Position numbers and translations under genes: made by a program | Shown: positions 51,014 through 59,563 of the stretch, one piece after another | Layout of the letters: each line of letters opens with the position of its first letter | Numbering within the stretch: the first letter of the stretch is position 1 | Assembly: GCF_002910905.1 (NCBI RefSeq) | Contig: NZ_NEUE01000277.1 | Location: forward strand, 32,545 to 96,544 | Source of the DNA: Streptomyces sp. SM11 | GTDB lineage: Bacteria > Actinomycetota > Actinomycetes > Streptomycetales > Streptomycetaceae | Direction of reading: 5' to 3' | Length of the DNA stretch: 64,000 nucleotides | The notes under the pieces: generated by a model | What the model was told of the DNA's origin: nothing | What the model saw: only the letters and a program-made list of their open reading frames with translations | Databases searched by the model: none

Positions 51014-51568
51014 TCAGACGCCGAGACCCTCGACGAGAACGGCGCCGGGGAGGGCGGCGAGCGCCTTGCCCGGGACGATGAGTTTGCCACGTCGGCTGCC
51101 GCTGCCGATCAGGACCCACTCCTCGTCCACCACGGCGGGGTCCAGGAGGAGGGGCCAGGCGGCGGGCAGGCCGATCGGAGTGATGCCGCCGTACTCCATG
51201 CCGCTCTCCCCGACCGCCGTGTCCATCGACGCGAAGGAGGCCTTGCGGGCGCCGAGGTGCTTGCGGACCGCGCCGTTGACGTCGACCCGGGTGCGGGAGA
51301 GCACCACGCAGGCGGCGAGGGTGACGTCCTGGCCGCGCTTGCCCGCCACGACGACGCAGTTGGCCGAGGTGTCCAGCAGGTCGGCGCCGTAGTACTCGGC
51401 GAAGCCCGCGGTGTCGGCGACGGCCGGGTCGCTGTCGACATGGATGACCTGCCCCGCGGTGAACTCGCCCCAGCCGGTGGTCAGGGCCGCGACGACGGGG
51501 GCGGGGAGCCGGCCGAGCCGTTCCGGGGCGGGAGCGGCGTCCTCGAAGGTGCCGATGGGTGCGCGCAT
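51014..51568 (-). CDS. YbaK/ProX-type aminoacyl-tRNA deacylase domain protein
   Basis: 184 residues. YbaK/aaRS-associated fold: ANCVVVAGKRGQDVTLAACVVL, VRKHLGARKASFA, GMEYGGITPIGLPAAWPLL and GSGSRRGKLIVPGKAL match the family's substrate pocket. Such proteins remove mischarged amino acids from tRNA. Its ATG is 44 bases after the XRE-cupin gene stop, in the same direction, so co-transcription is likely. Confidence 0.88.
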   Translation of the reverse strand: MRAPIGTFEDAAPAPERLGRLPAPVVAALTTGWGEFTAGQVIHVDSDPAVADTAGFAEYYGADLLDTSANCVVVAGKRGQDVTLAACVVLSRTRVDVNGAVRKHLGARKASFASMDTAVGESGMEYGGITPIGLPAAWPLLLDPAVVDEEWVLIGSGSRRGKLIVPGKALAALPGAVLVEGLGV

Positions 51569-51612
51569 GGCGGTCACGCCAACAGCGGCCGGTGCGGGTA
51601 CGTCCGGGCGTC

Positions 51613-52185
51613 TCAGCGGACGGGCGGGATGGCGACGGCCATGGTGAACACGGCCGGTTCGCCGCCCTCGTTGCGGTAGCCGTGCGGCACGTGCGCCTCG
51701 AAGGTGGCGGAGGTCGTGGCGGGGACGGGATGGGTGCGACCGTCGACGAGGAGGGTCAGTTCGCCCTCGGTGACGTGGAGGAGTTCGACCGTGCCCTCGG
51801 GGTGCGGGTCGGAGGTGGTGCCCTCCCCGGGCATCAGCCGACAGGTCCACAGTTCGAGCGGGCCGCGGGCCTCGGCGCCGACGAGCAGGGTGGTGGAGCT
51901 GCCCGCCTCGGTGGACCACATGCGGACGGCCCTGCTCTCCGGTACCAGCCGGACCTGGGTGCCCTGCTCGTGGTCGAGGAGGGTGGTGATGCTGACGCCG
52001 AGCGCGTCGGCCAGTTTGACGGTGGTGCCGACGCTCGGGTTCGTCCGCGCCTGTTCGATCTGGATGATCATCCCCCGGCTGACTCCGGCGCGGGCCGCGA
52101 GGGCGTCGAGGGTGAAGCCACGCTCCCCCCGCCAGCGCTTGAGGTTACGGGCCAGCGACTGGGTGAGCTGGTCGAGGTCGGACAC
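51613..52185 (-). CDS. XRE regulator with C-terminal cupin domain
   Basis: 190 residues. Helix-turn-helix at residues 12-65 (FTLDALAARAGVSRGMIIQIE, VKLADALGVSITTLLD) and a cupin_2 fold at 110-185 (DPHPEGTVELLHVTEGELTL, THPVPATTSATFEAHVPHGY) with His residues that may bind metal or a small ligand. In the family it is a repressor of a nearby transporter or metabolic gene. The 177-base upstream gap holds an AACAATATTGCACTGCCG stretch where its promoter or operator could lie. Confidence 0.9.
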   Translation of the reverse strand: MSDLDQLTQSLARNLKRWRGERGFTLDALAARAGVSRGMIIQIEQARTNPSVGTTVKLADALGVSITTLLDHEQGTQVRLVPESRAVRMWSTEAGSSTTLLVGAEARGPLELWTCRLMPGEGTTSDPHPEGTVELLHVTEGELTLLVDGRTHPVPATTSATFEAHVPHGYRNEGGEPAVFTMAVAIPPVR

Positions 52186-52362
52186 GTACCGTCCCTGCGG
52201 TGGATGGCGGAGTGCGGGTGGCTGTGCACGGAGGAGTGGCCGAGTCGGGTACGGCGCACGCCGGGGTCAACAATATTGCACTGCCGTACGGCGCACTCCC
52301 CCGTGCAGGGTGCTGTACCGCCTCCGACACCGCCACCACGACCCGCGTCACGGCGTGTCCCG

Positions 52363-53112
52363 TTACGGCGCCTCCCGCGCCTCGCCCAGGTCTCCGAGGG
52401 CCAGCAGCTGCTCGGGCGTGACGCCCTCGGGGATCGGCACGGGTGCGGGCGTGCGCAGGGGCGGCTGCCAGCCCTGCTCCGGGTCCCAGCTGCGGACGAC
52501 GCGGGCAGGGGCCCCCGCGACCACCGCGCGGTCGGGGACCTCGCCCCGGACGACCGCGCCCGCCGCGACCACCACGTTCCGGCCGAGCCGGGCCCCGGGC
52601 AGGATCACCGCACCGGTGCCTATCCAGCAGCCGGGGCCGATCGCCACCGGTTCCATCCGGGGCCACTGCTTGCCCACGGGCTCGTGCGGGTCGTCGTAGC
52701 TGTGGTTCGTGGAGGTGATGTAGACGTACGGGCCGCAGTACGTGTCCGGGCCGATCGTCACCGTCGTGTCCGCGATCACATGGCTGCCGCGCCCCAGCAC
52801 CACGCCGTCGCCCAGGGTGAGGACGGTGTCGGGCCCCAGGTCCAGGTCCGGCATCATTCCGGCGGTGAGTGTGACCTGCTCGCCGATGACGCAGTGCGCG
52901 CCGAGCTCGATCCACGGCTCCCCGAACACGGTCCCCTGCGGGAAGGCGAGCCGGGTGCCCGTGCCGATCGCGCCGAACCGCAGCCGCCCGGGGTGCTCGG
53001 CGGTGACCGCGCCCGCCTTCTGCGCCCAGGCCCAGCCGCGGTGGACCGCTCCGGAGGCGGCGCGGCGCGGCCAGCGGGCGAGGGAGGAGAACGCGTTTCG
53101 GTTCTTCGGCAC
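52363..53112 (-). CDS. hexapeptide-repeat acyltransferase
   Basis: 249 residues from a GTG start. Left-handed beta-helix repeats run from about residue 55 to 200 (ELGAHCVIGEQVTL, GDGVVLGRGSHVIADTTVTIG, AIGPGCWIGTGAVILPGARLG, VVAAGAVVRGEVPDRAVVAG). The catalytic-type His lies in TSTNHSYDDP. Similar to maltose/galactoside or capsule O-acetyltransferases. Acceptor unknown. The ribosome binding site is weak; starts further upstream add no conserved sequence. Confidence 0.82.
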   Translation of the reverse strand: MPKNRNAFSSLARWPRRAASGAVHRGWAWAQKAGAVTAEHPGRLRFGAIGTGTRLAFPQGTVFGEPWIELGAHCVIGEQVTLTAGMMPDLDLGPDTVLTLGDGVVLGRGSHVIADTTVTIGPDTYCGPYVYITSTNHSYDDPHEPVGKQWPRMEPVAIGPGCWIGTGAVILPGARLGRNVVVAAGAVVRGEVPDRAVVAGAPARVVRSWDPEQGWQPPLRTPAPVPIPEGVTPEQLLALGDLGEAREAP

Positions 53113-53290
53113 GCGCTCACGGTAGTCGGCGGCACGGTGGGCGATCCGTGCGGTGACCTGTGATGTTCGCCCCACTGCGCGGTGTGCTCCGGGAGCCGTC
53201 ACCTACCGTGTGAGTCGGCCCGGTCCGACGGATCAGACCGGTTCGACGGACAGGGCCCAGGAGCACCACACCGGCGCGAAGGAGCAGGCG

Positions 53291-53821
53291 ATGGCGGAGC
53301 AGGCGTTGATCACGGGCATGGGCGGCAAGGAGCCGGACATCGACGTGGACGCGTTCGTGGCCCCGACCTCCGTGGTGATCGGCGAGGTGACGCTCGCCCC
53401 GGGCTCCAGCGTCTGGTACCAGGCCGTGCTGCGCGCCGACTGCGGTCCCATCACGATCGGCCCCGACAGCAACATCCAGGACAACTGCAGTGCGCACACC
53501 GATCCCGGGTTCCCGCTCACCGTGGGGGCGCGGGTCTCGGTCGGACACAACGCGGTGCTGCACGGCTGTGTGATTGGGGACGACGTGCTGGTCGGGATGG
53601 GCGCCACGGTGCTCAACGGCGCGCACATCGGGGCGGGTTCGCTGGTCGCGGCGCAGGCCCTCGTACCTCAGGGGATGCAGGTGCCGCCGGGCTCACTCGT
53701 CGCCGGCGTGCCCGCGAAGGTGAAGCGGCCGCTGACCGCCGAGGAGCTGGAGGGCATCCGCTTCAACGCGGCCGGCTACGTGGATCTGGCGAAGGCCCAC
53801 CGCGAGGCGCACCGGGACTGA
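53291..53821 (+). CDS. gamma-class carbonic anhydrase-like hexapeptide protein
   Basis: 176 residues. Beta-helix with the zinc His residues of gamma carbonic anhydrases: CSAHTD, then VSVGHNAVLHGC (two His five residues apart). Other conserved parts are WYQAVLRADCGPITIG and SNIQDNCSAH. It may hydrate CO2 or be a related PaaY/YrdA-type protein. GAAGGAGCAGGCG precedes the ATG at 53291. A bidirectional terminator follows. Confidence 0.9.
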   Translation: MAEQALITGMGGKEPDIDVDAFVAPTSVVIGEVTLAPGSSVWYQAVLRADCGPITIGPDSNIQDNCSAHTDPGFPLTVGARVSVGHNAVLHGCVIGDDVLVGMGATVLNGAHIGAGSLVAAQALVPQGMQVPPGSLVAGVPAKVKRPLTAEELEGIRFNAAGYVDLAKAHREAHRD

Positions 53822-53838
53822 CGGGCGTACCCGGAGCA

Positions 53839-53881
53839 CGCCAGGGCCGCTCCTCCCGTCCCGGGGGCGGCGGCCCTGGCG
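53839..53881. terminator. bidirectional terminator after gamma carbonic anhydrase-like gene
   Basis: Perfect 12-base arms CGCCAGGGCCGC / GCGGCCCTGGCG with a 19-base loop, between two convergent genes. Confidence 0.85.
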
Positions 53882-53894
53882 CGTACGGCGGTGG

Positions 53895-54347
53895 TCAGCC
53901 GTTGGGGCGCAGGGTCCACACGACGGTCATCTCGCCGGTGACCGCGCCGTCGGCGCGCTGGATCTCGATGGCGACGGGGAACTCCGGCCGCTGTCCGGCG
54001 TCCAGCTCGGCGACGACGTCGGCCATGGGGCGGCCGAGGGTCGCGGTCGCCGTGACCTCACCCATGGCGAGCTTCTTGTAGCCGATCTCGGCCTTCACGG
54101 CGAGCGGCACGGCGCGCGACATCTGGTCGCCGAAGGCGGCGATGACGATCGCGCCGCTGGCGGACTCGGCGAGCGTGAACATCGCTCCGGCGTGGGGTCC
54201 GCCGACGTGATTGTGGTAGTCCGCCTGGTCGGGCAGCCGGACGACGGCGCGCTCCGGGGTGGTCTCCAGGAATTCGAGGTTGAGGGTCCGGGCCATCGGA
54301 ACCGTCGCGGCGAGCATCTCGCCGACGGTCATCTGTTCAGCGCTCAT
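53895..54347 (-). CDS. hotdog-fold thioesterase (DUF4442/PaaI-like)
   Basis: 150 residues. Single hotdog domain: VRLPDQADYHNHVGGPHAGAMFTLAESASG carries the usual catalytic or structural Asn/His/Gly region, then AEIGYKKLAMGEVTATATLG. Probably an acyl-CoA thioesterase; substrate unknown. The start region overlaps the promoter area of the divergent Pro/Gln-rich protein gene. Confidence 0.85.
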   Translation of the reverse strand: MSAEQMTVGEMLAATVPMARTLNLEFLETTPERAVVRLPDQADYHNHVGGPHAGAMFTLAESASGAIVIAAFGDQMSRAVPLAVKAEIGYKKLAMGEVTATATLGRPMADVVAELDAGQRPEFPVAIEIQRADGAVTGEMTVVWTLRPNG

Positions 54348-54453
54348 ACCCGAAGGTTACTCACCAGTAGGACCGTTTGGCCATCCCCTTGTGACGGCTC
54401 TGGGACAGGGCGGCCGTAGAAGGGGGCGCACGGCCCATCTATGGTTACTGGCC

Positions 54454-55545
54454 ATGTGGCCAGGAACGCAGCCGCCCGGGGGCGAGCAGAACCCGCAGGA
54501 CCAGAACCCGTACCAGCAGCCGGGGTACCAGCAGCCGAATCCCTATCAGCAACCGGGGTATCCGCCACAGGGTCAGCCAGGGCAGCCCGCTGAGCCGGGC
54601 TACGGATACCCGCAGGGCCCGCCGCCCGGCGGGCAGCCGGGCTATCAGCAGCCCAATCCCTACCAGCAGCCGACGGTGCCGCAGTACGCCGTCCAGGGTC
54701 CGCCCGGCGGGCCGAAGCCCGGCGACGACAAGAAGAAGACGACGATCGTGGCGATCGTCGCGGCGACCGCGGTCGTGATCACGGCGGGCGTCACCGGTTT
54801 CCTCGTGCTCGGCAAGGACGACGAGGGCGGCAAGAACGTCGCCGACGGCAAGAAGTCCGCGTCGCCGAGCGCCGAGCCCAGCGAATCGGCCACCGGCTCC
54901 GCGCCGCCGGCGGAGAACCCGCGAGGCTCCGACAGCGACCCCAAGCCGGTCGTTCCGGGCTGGAAGGTCGTCACCAACCCCAAGTGGGGCACCCAGTTCG
55001 ACGTTCCCGGTGACTGGGAGGTCAAGAGCTCGGGAACGTTCTCCGGCTTCGCGGACGCCAAGGACCCCACCGGTCCGCCCGCCTCCGGCTTCTCCTCACC
55101 TGCCTACTACAAGAGCAAGTGGTGCGTCGACGACTCCGACGGGAACGGCAGCGAGGAGGACACCGGGCTCGCCGGTGTCGGGACGAAGGGCGCCCAGGGC
55201 GCCAAGAACACCGACGAGGCCGCGAGGAACGAGGCCGCCAACTGGGTGTGGGCCGGGTACGCCCAGCTGGACCCGAAGTCCAAGGTCAAGATCGGCAAGG
55301 CCAAGCCCTTCACCACCATGTCGGGTCTCTCCGGCAGCGTCGTGCAGGCCACCGCCCTGGAGCTGGCCAACAAGGAGAAGTGCGACAGCGACGGAAAGTC
55401 GATCGCCTTCTCCTTCAAGAACGGCAAGGGCGAATTCTCGACCTGGGTCCTCTACGCCGCCACGGGCGTCGAGGACGAGCTTCCGGACACGACCATCCAA
55501 AAGATCCTGAGCACGGTCCGCCTCGCCGATCAGCCCACCGGCTGA
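54454..55545 (+). CDS. Pro/Gln-rich single-pass membrane protein
   Basis: 363 residues. The first 85 residues are low-complexity repeats of GYQQPNPYQQP and GYPPQGQ type and would be cytoplasmic. One helix follows (TTIVAIVAATAVVITAGVTGFLVLG), then a Ser/Glu-rich linker and an extracytoplasmic domain (about 165-363; WKVVTNPKWGTQFDVPGDWEV) ending STVRLADQPTG. Two Cys in this domain may form a disulfide. Similar architectures are common in actinobacteria; function unknown. TATGGT 13 bases before the ATG suggests a leaderless mRNA. Confidence 0.82.
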   Translation: MWPGTQPPGGEQNPQDQNPYQQPGYQQPNPYQQPGYPPQGQPGQPAEPGYGYPQGPPPGGQPGYQQPNPYQQPTVPQYAVQGPPGGPKPGDDKKKTTIVAIVAATAVVITAGVTGFLVLGKDDEGGKNVADGKKSASPSAEPSESATGSAPPAENPRGSDSDPKPVVPGWKVVTNPKWGTQFDVPGDWEVKSSGTFSGFADAKDPTGPPASGFSSPAYYKSKWCVDDSDGNGSEEDTGLAGVGTKGAQGAKNTDEAARNEAANWVWAGYAQLDPKSKVKIGKAKPFTTMSGLSGSVVQATALELANKEKCDSDGKSIAFSFKNGKGEFSTWVLYAATGVEDELPDTTIQKILSTVRLADQPTG

Positions 55546-55601
55546 CACCCGCTCCGCATCGCGTTCCCGCCCTGCCCCGCACCGCCCGGCCACCGGGAGC
55601 C

Positions 55602-56447
55602 TCAGCCGACTCTGAAGGCCCCGTCGGGCGGTTCGGGCGAGGCGACCGCGTCCAGGTCGGCCACCGGGCGGGCCCCGCCGATGAACCGGGTCAGCGCGCC
55701 GCCGTGCGTGACCCGGGCCGCGAACGCGTCGGCGGCGCAGCTGCGGACGAGCGGGGCCAAGTCGATCGGTGCGTGCGAGGCGAGGAGCACGAGGTTGCCG
55801 AAGCGCCGCCCGCGCAGCACCGCCGGTTCACCGATCAGCGCGAGATCCGGGAAGACCGCGGCGAAGTTCGCCAACTGGGAGCGGAGGAAGGCGAACGGTG
55901 CGCTGTCGGCCAGGTTCGCCGCGTAGATCCCGTCCCCGCGCAGCGCCCGGCCCGCGGCCCGCGCGTACTCCACGGAGGTGAGGTGCGCCGGAACCCGGGA
56001 GCCGCCGAAGACGTCCGCGATCAGGAGGTCGACGGACGCGGGGGCCGCCGCTTCCAGCCGCTCCCGGGCGTCGGCCGCGTGCACGAGGATCCCGCTCCCG
56101 GCGGGCAGCGGCAGCTGCTCCCGGACCAGCCGCAGCAGCTCGCGGTCCGCCTCCACGACGTCCTGCCGTGAGCCGGGGCGGGTCGCCGCCACATAGCGGG
56201 GCAGGGTCAGCGCCCCGCCGCCCAGGTGCAGGACGTCCAGGGGCGCGCCCGGCTCCGCCGCGCCGTCCACGATGTGGGCGAGCCGCGTCACGTACTCGAA
56301 CTCCAGGTGGGACGGGTCGTCGAGGTCGACGTAGGACTGGGGCGCGTCGTCGACCGTGAGCAGCCAGGCCCGGTCGCGGTCCACGTCGGGCAGCAGCCGG
56401 GCGGTGCCGCAGTCGACCTCACGGATGACGGGTATCGGCTCGTTCAC
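55602..56447 (-). CDS. spermidine-synthase-like methyltransferase-fold protein
   Basis: 281 residues from a GTG start. SAM/dcSAM fold: VLHLGGGALTLPRYVAAT (nucleotide motif), VVEADRELLRLVRE, DLLIADVFGGSRVPAHLTSVEY. The fold is that of SpeE, but many actinobacterial members are annotated only as fused-spermidine-synthase-like and may lack putrescine aminopropyltransferase activity. GGAG lies only two bases before the GTG, so the real start could differ. It is downstream of tuf3 beyond a terminator. Confidence 0.8.
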   Translation of the reverse strand: MNEPIPVIREVDCGTARLLPDVDRDRAWLLTVDDAPQSYVDLDDPSHLEFEYVTRLAHIVDGAAEPGAPLDVLHLGGGALTLPRYVAATRPGSRQDVVEADRELLRLVREQLPLPAGSGILVHAADARERLEAAAPASVDLLIADVFGGSRVPAHLTSVEYARAAGRALRGDGIYAANLADSAPFAFLRSQLANFAAVFPDLALIGEPAVLRGRRFGNLVLLASHAPIDLAPLVRSCAADAFAARVTHGGALTRFIGGARPVADLDAVASPEPPDGAFRVG

Positions 56448-56489
56448 GTCTCCATTGTCACCGGTGCGGACCGCTCCTTCCGCGGCGCT

Positions 56490-56521
56490 GCCCGCCACCC
56501 CGGAACTCAGGGGTGGCGGGC
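56490..56521 (-). terminator. terminator of tuf3
   Basis: Perfect 12-base arms GCCCGCCACCCC / GGGGTGGCGGGC with an 8-base loop, six bases after the tuf3 stop codon. Confidence 0.85.
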
Positions 56522-56527
56522 GGGCCG

Positions 56528-57703
56528 TCAGAGCAGCGCGGTGACCGTGCCCGCGCCGACCGTGCGGCCGCCCTCGCGGATCGCGAAGCCGAGACCGGAC
56601 TCCAGCGGCACGTCACGGCCCAGCTCCACGGTCATCGTGACCGTGTCACCGGGGCGCGCGACCGCCGCCCCGCCGAGGTCGACATCGCCGACGACGTCCG
56701 CCGTACGGATGTAGAACTGCGGCCGGTAGCCGGTGGCGACCGGGGTCGACCGGCCGCCCTCCTTCGTCGACAGCACGTACACCCGCGCGGTGAACCGGCG
56801 GCTCGGCACCACGCTGCCGGGCGCGGCCACGACATGGCCGCGGCGCACCCGGTCGCGCTCCACCCCGCGCAGCAGCAACGCCACGTTGTCCCCGGCCTCG
56901 GCGGACTCCATCGGCTTGCCGAAGGTCTCCAGGCCGGTGACGACCGTCTCGACGTCCGCGCCCAGCACCGCGACCCGGTCACCGACGCGGACGGTGCCGC
57001 GCTCCACGGCACCGGTGACGACGGTGCCCCGGCCGGTGATGGTCAGGACGTTCTCGACGGACAGCAGGAAAGGCGCGTCGGTGTAGCGCACCGGCATCGG
57101 TACGTAGGTGTCGACGGCGTCCAGCAGCCCTTCGATCGCCGCCGTCCAGCGCGGGTCGCCCTCCAGCGCCTTGAGCCCGGAGACCCGGACCACGGGGACG
57201 GCGTCGCCGCCGTACCCGTGCGCGGAGAGCAGCTCGCGGACCTCCAGCTCGACCAGGTCGGTCAGCTCGGGGTCGCCCGCGTCCGCCTTGTTGAGGGCTA
57301 CGACGATGTGGTCGACACCCACTTGACGGGCCAGCAGGACGTGCTCCGCGGTCTGCGGCATGATCCCGTCGAGAGCGGAGACGACGAGGATCGCCCCGTC
57401 GAGCTGCGCCGCTCCGGTGACCATGTTCTTGATGTAGTCGGCGTGTCCGGGCATGTCGACGTGCGCGTAGTGGCGGGTGTCGGTCTCGTACTCGACGTGC
57501 GCGATGTTGATGGTGATGCCGCGCCGGGCCTCCTCGGGAGCCCGGTCGATCAGGTCGAAGGACACGTAGGAGGTGCTGCTGCCGCCGCGCTCGCTGAGGA
57601 CCTTGGTGATGGCGGCGGTGAGGGTGGTCTTGCCGTGGTCGACGTGGCCCATGGTGCCGATGTTGAGGTGCGGCTTGGTGCGCACGTAAGCCGTCTTGGA
57701 CAT
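56528..57703 (-). CDS. tuf3: elongation factor Tu, divergent third type
   Basis: 391 residues. All GTPase motifs are present: GHVDHGKT (19-26), RGITIN with Thr64, DMPGHADY (83-90), NKAD, and a SGLKAL-type G5. Domains 2 and 3 follow to the end (GRGTVVTGAVERG, RPQFYIRTADVVGDV). Many positions differ from the usual EF-Tu1, including DCPGH changed to DMPGH and GTIGHID to GTMGHVD. In Streptomyces tuf3 encodes a second EF-Tu made under special conditions such as stringent response (established for S. coelicolor and S. ramocissimus). There is no str-operon context here, as expected for tuf3. Confidence 0.92.
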   Translation of the reverse strand: MSKTAYVRTKPHLNIGTMGHVDHGKTTLTAAITKVLSERGGSSTSYVSFDLIDRAPEEARRGITINIAHVEYETDTRHYAHVDMPGHADYIKNMVTGAAQLDGAILVVSALDGIMPQTAEHVLLARQVGVDHIVVALNKADAGDPELTDLVELEVRELLSAHGYGGDAVPVVRVSGLKALEGDPRWTAAIEGLLDAVDTYVPMPVRYTDAPFLLSVENVLTITGRGTVVTGAVERGTVRVGDRVAVLGADVETVVTGLETFGKPMESAEAGDNVALLLRGVERDRVRRGHVVAAPGSVVPSRRFTARVYVLSTKEGGRSTPVATGYRPQFYIRTADVVGDVDLGGAAVARPGDTVTMTVELGRDVPLESGLGFAIREGGRTVGAGTVTALL

Positions 57704-58010
57704 GGCTCGTTCCTTTGAGGACTCGAAGCTGAGAAGAGAAGACCCCAGGGCCCCGCCGACCCTCCCCTCACGGGGTCCGCCGGACTGTCGGGGGAGGGTC
57801 AGCTTCGGGTGCCGCCGATAGGCGCCGCGGCAGCGGTGAACGCCGCTGCTTCCGCGGCTTCCGCGGAGAAGGCGGCCGCGAGGGCCGCGCCGTTCACGGC
57901 AGCCTTCGGCGCGTCCGCGACTGCGGACCGTGCTGCGGGGAAGGCGTACCGGAACATGCCCCTGATCATGGCCGGGCGAGGCGGCCTCGTCGAATGGATT
58001 TCCCCACACC
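57704..58010. other. intergenic region upstream of tuf3
   Basis: 307 bases that should contain the tuf3 promoter. Besides the inverted repeat at 57758-57800, there is an alanine-rich 56-codon frame on the minus strand (57799-57969) without a good ribosome binding site. No clear -10/-35 pair recognised. Confidence 0.4.
57758..57800 (-). terminator. inverted repeat upstream of tuf3
   Basis: Perfect 10-base arms GACCCTCCCC / GGGGAGGGTC with a 23-base loop, 55-97 bases before the tuf3 start. It may end transcription from the AlkD-like gene or act as a tuf3 leader structure. Confidence 0.5.
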
Positions 58011-58638
58011 TCAGAGGTTCTTGAGCGCCTCACGAACGGAGAGCGGCGACAGGCGGGTCCCGGCTCCCTCGACGAAGCCGCGTACGGCGGCGGGATCGGT
58101 CCTGGCGTACTCGCGCAGGGCCCAGCCGATCGCCTTGCGGATGAAGAAGTCGGGGTGGTCCGCGCGGCGCAGGCAGTAGCCGAAGAGCCGGTCGGTGTCG
58201 GTGGCTTCCCGGTAGCGCAGCTGGTGCAGCAGGGCGGTCCTGGCCGCCCAGAGGCTCGGGTCGTCGATCCACCGGTCCATGTCCCGTGCGAGCGCCGGGT
58301 CGGCGGCGACCAGGGGGGCCCGCGACATGCGCGGCGAGCAGGTCGACCGTGTCCCACCAGGCGACGGTGGTCACGAGGTGGTGCAGGACGGGCAGGAAGC
58401 CCGAGGTGCAGCGGCCCACGTGCCGGCGCAGGTAGTCGACGGCGAAGTACTGGTACTCGCGCTCCGGCGTGGGGACCCCGAGGAAGGGGGCGACGTGCTT
58501 AATGTACGCGGCGGCCGCCTGTGCCCGTACGGGGTCGGCGGCCAGGGCGTAGGCGCCGACGAGCCGCTCCAGGACGGTGTCGGCGAGAGTGCTGTCCGGC
58601 GGGGCGGGGGCGTCGGCGGCGGGGTTCACGCGACGCAC
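58011..58638 (-). pseudogene. DNA alkylation repair (AlkD-like HEAT) protein, frameshift in a C6 tract
   Basis: The N-terminal half (AAAAYIKHVAPFLGVPTPER, VDYLRRHVGRCTSGFLPVL, TTVAWWDTVDLLAAHVAG) and the C-terminal half (PLVAADPALARDMDRWIDDP, ADHPDFFIRKAIGWALREYA, LSVREALKNL) are clearly one AlkD/AlkC-type HEAT-repeat protein of about 208 residues, but lie in different frames. The break is at a run of six C (58313-58318 on the plus strand as G6); with five the frame is continuous (HVAGPLVAADPA). AlkD-type enzymes remove N3/N7-alkylpurines. A sequencing error is as likely as mutation. Confidence 0.85.
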
Positions 58639-58678
58639 GTTACGGCGATCACATGGCGTTTTCGGTTACTCTCCCCGA

Positions 58679-59401
58679 ATGTTCGACCCCGTCCCCACCA
58701 CCCGGCCCGCCACCGGTCCGGCTCTGCGTCTCTCCCGGGCGCTGCTGTCGCCGTGGTCCCGGTTCTCGCTGCTCCTGGTGGTCCTGCTCGGGGCCGCGTC
58801 GACGATGCTGCTGTTCGAACCACAGCGGCTGCTGGCGTCGGGCTGGCCGCCCCAGCTGACCGGGGGCGCGGCCGCGATGCTCTTCGGGCTCGCGTACGGG
58901 GCGCTGACGGTGGCGTTCGTGCCGCGCCCGCTGCTCAACATCGCCGCGGGCGCGCTGTTCGGCACGCAGACGGGTCTGGCGGCGGCGCTGGCGGGCACGG
59001 TGCTGGGCGCGGGCGTGTCGTTCATGCTGGGCCGGGTACTGGGCCAGGACGCGCTGCGGACCCTGCTGCGCGGGAGGCTGCTCACCGCCGCGGACGGGGT
59101 GCTGAGCCGGCACGGCTTCCGGTCCGTCCTGGCGCTGCGGCTCTTCCCCGGGATCCCGTTCGCCGCCGCCAACTACTGCGCGGCGACCTCCCGGATGAGC
59201 GTTCCGCCGTTCCTCCTGGCCACCGGGCTCGGGTCGATCCCGAACACGGCGGCGTACGTGATAGCCGGCAGCGAGGCCGCGTCGCCGACATCGCCCGTGT
59301 TCCTGGCCGCCATGGGCTTCATCGTGCTGTCCGGTCTCGGCGGCGCGCTGGTGGCCTGGCGCAAGCGCCACCGGCTCGGCCGGGACACGCCGAGGGGCTG
59401 A
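58679..59401 (+). CDS. TVP38/TMEM64 family membrane protein
   Basis: 240 residues, about five or six membrane helices. The VTT/SNARE-associated domain is recognisable: VPRPLLNIAAGALFGTQTGL, then GVSFMLGRVLG, and RLFPGIPFAAANYCAATSRM. DedA-type relatives are proposed lipid scramblases or flippases; UppP encoded next door deals with the lipid carrier, an interesting but unproven link. GTTACT just before the ATG suggests a leaderless mRNA. It is divergent from the AlkD-like gene. Confidence 0.88.
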   Translation: MFDPVPTTRPATGPALRLSRALLSPWSRFSLLLVVLLGAASTMLLFEPQRLLASGWPPQLTGGAAAMLFGLAYGALTVAFVPRPLLNIAAGALFGTQTGLAAALAGTVLGAGVSFMLGRVLGQDALRTLLRGRLLTAADGVLSRHGFRSVLALRLFPGIPFAAANYCAATSRMSVPPFLLATGLGSIPNTAAYVIAGSEAASPTSPVFLAAMGFIVLSGLGGALVAWRKRHRLGRDTPRG

Positions 59402-59563
59402 GCGTACGGCGGCACGTGGATGACCTGTGGGGTCGGCCTGGCGTTCACTTTCAGGCGATACGCTGCCCGCGACCTCGATGTCCTTGACCGCACTCCGCAC
59501 ACAGCCGACGGGCCCAGTCGTCCGTGGCCGATGCACGATCACCTCCGGGATGGCCAAAGCCCC

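Noticed and set aside
57799..57969. 56-codon Ala-rich minus-strand ORF upstream of tuf3 (start MIRGMFRYAFPAARSAV)
   Set aside because: No ribosome binding site, it overlaps an inverted-repeat arm, and its composition is what repeated GCC/GCG would give by chance.
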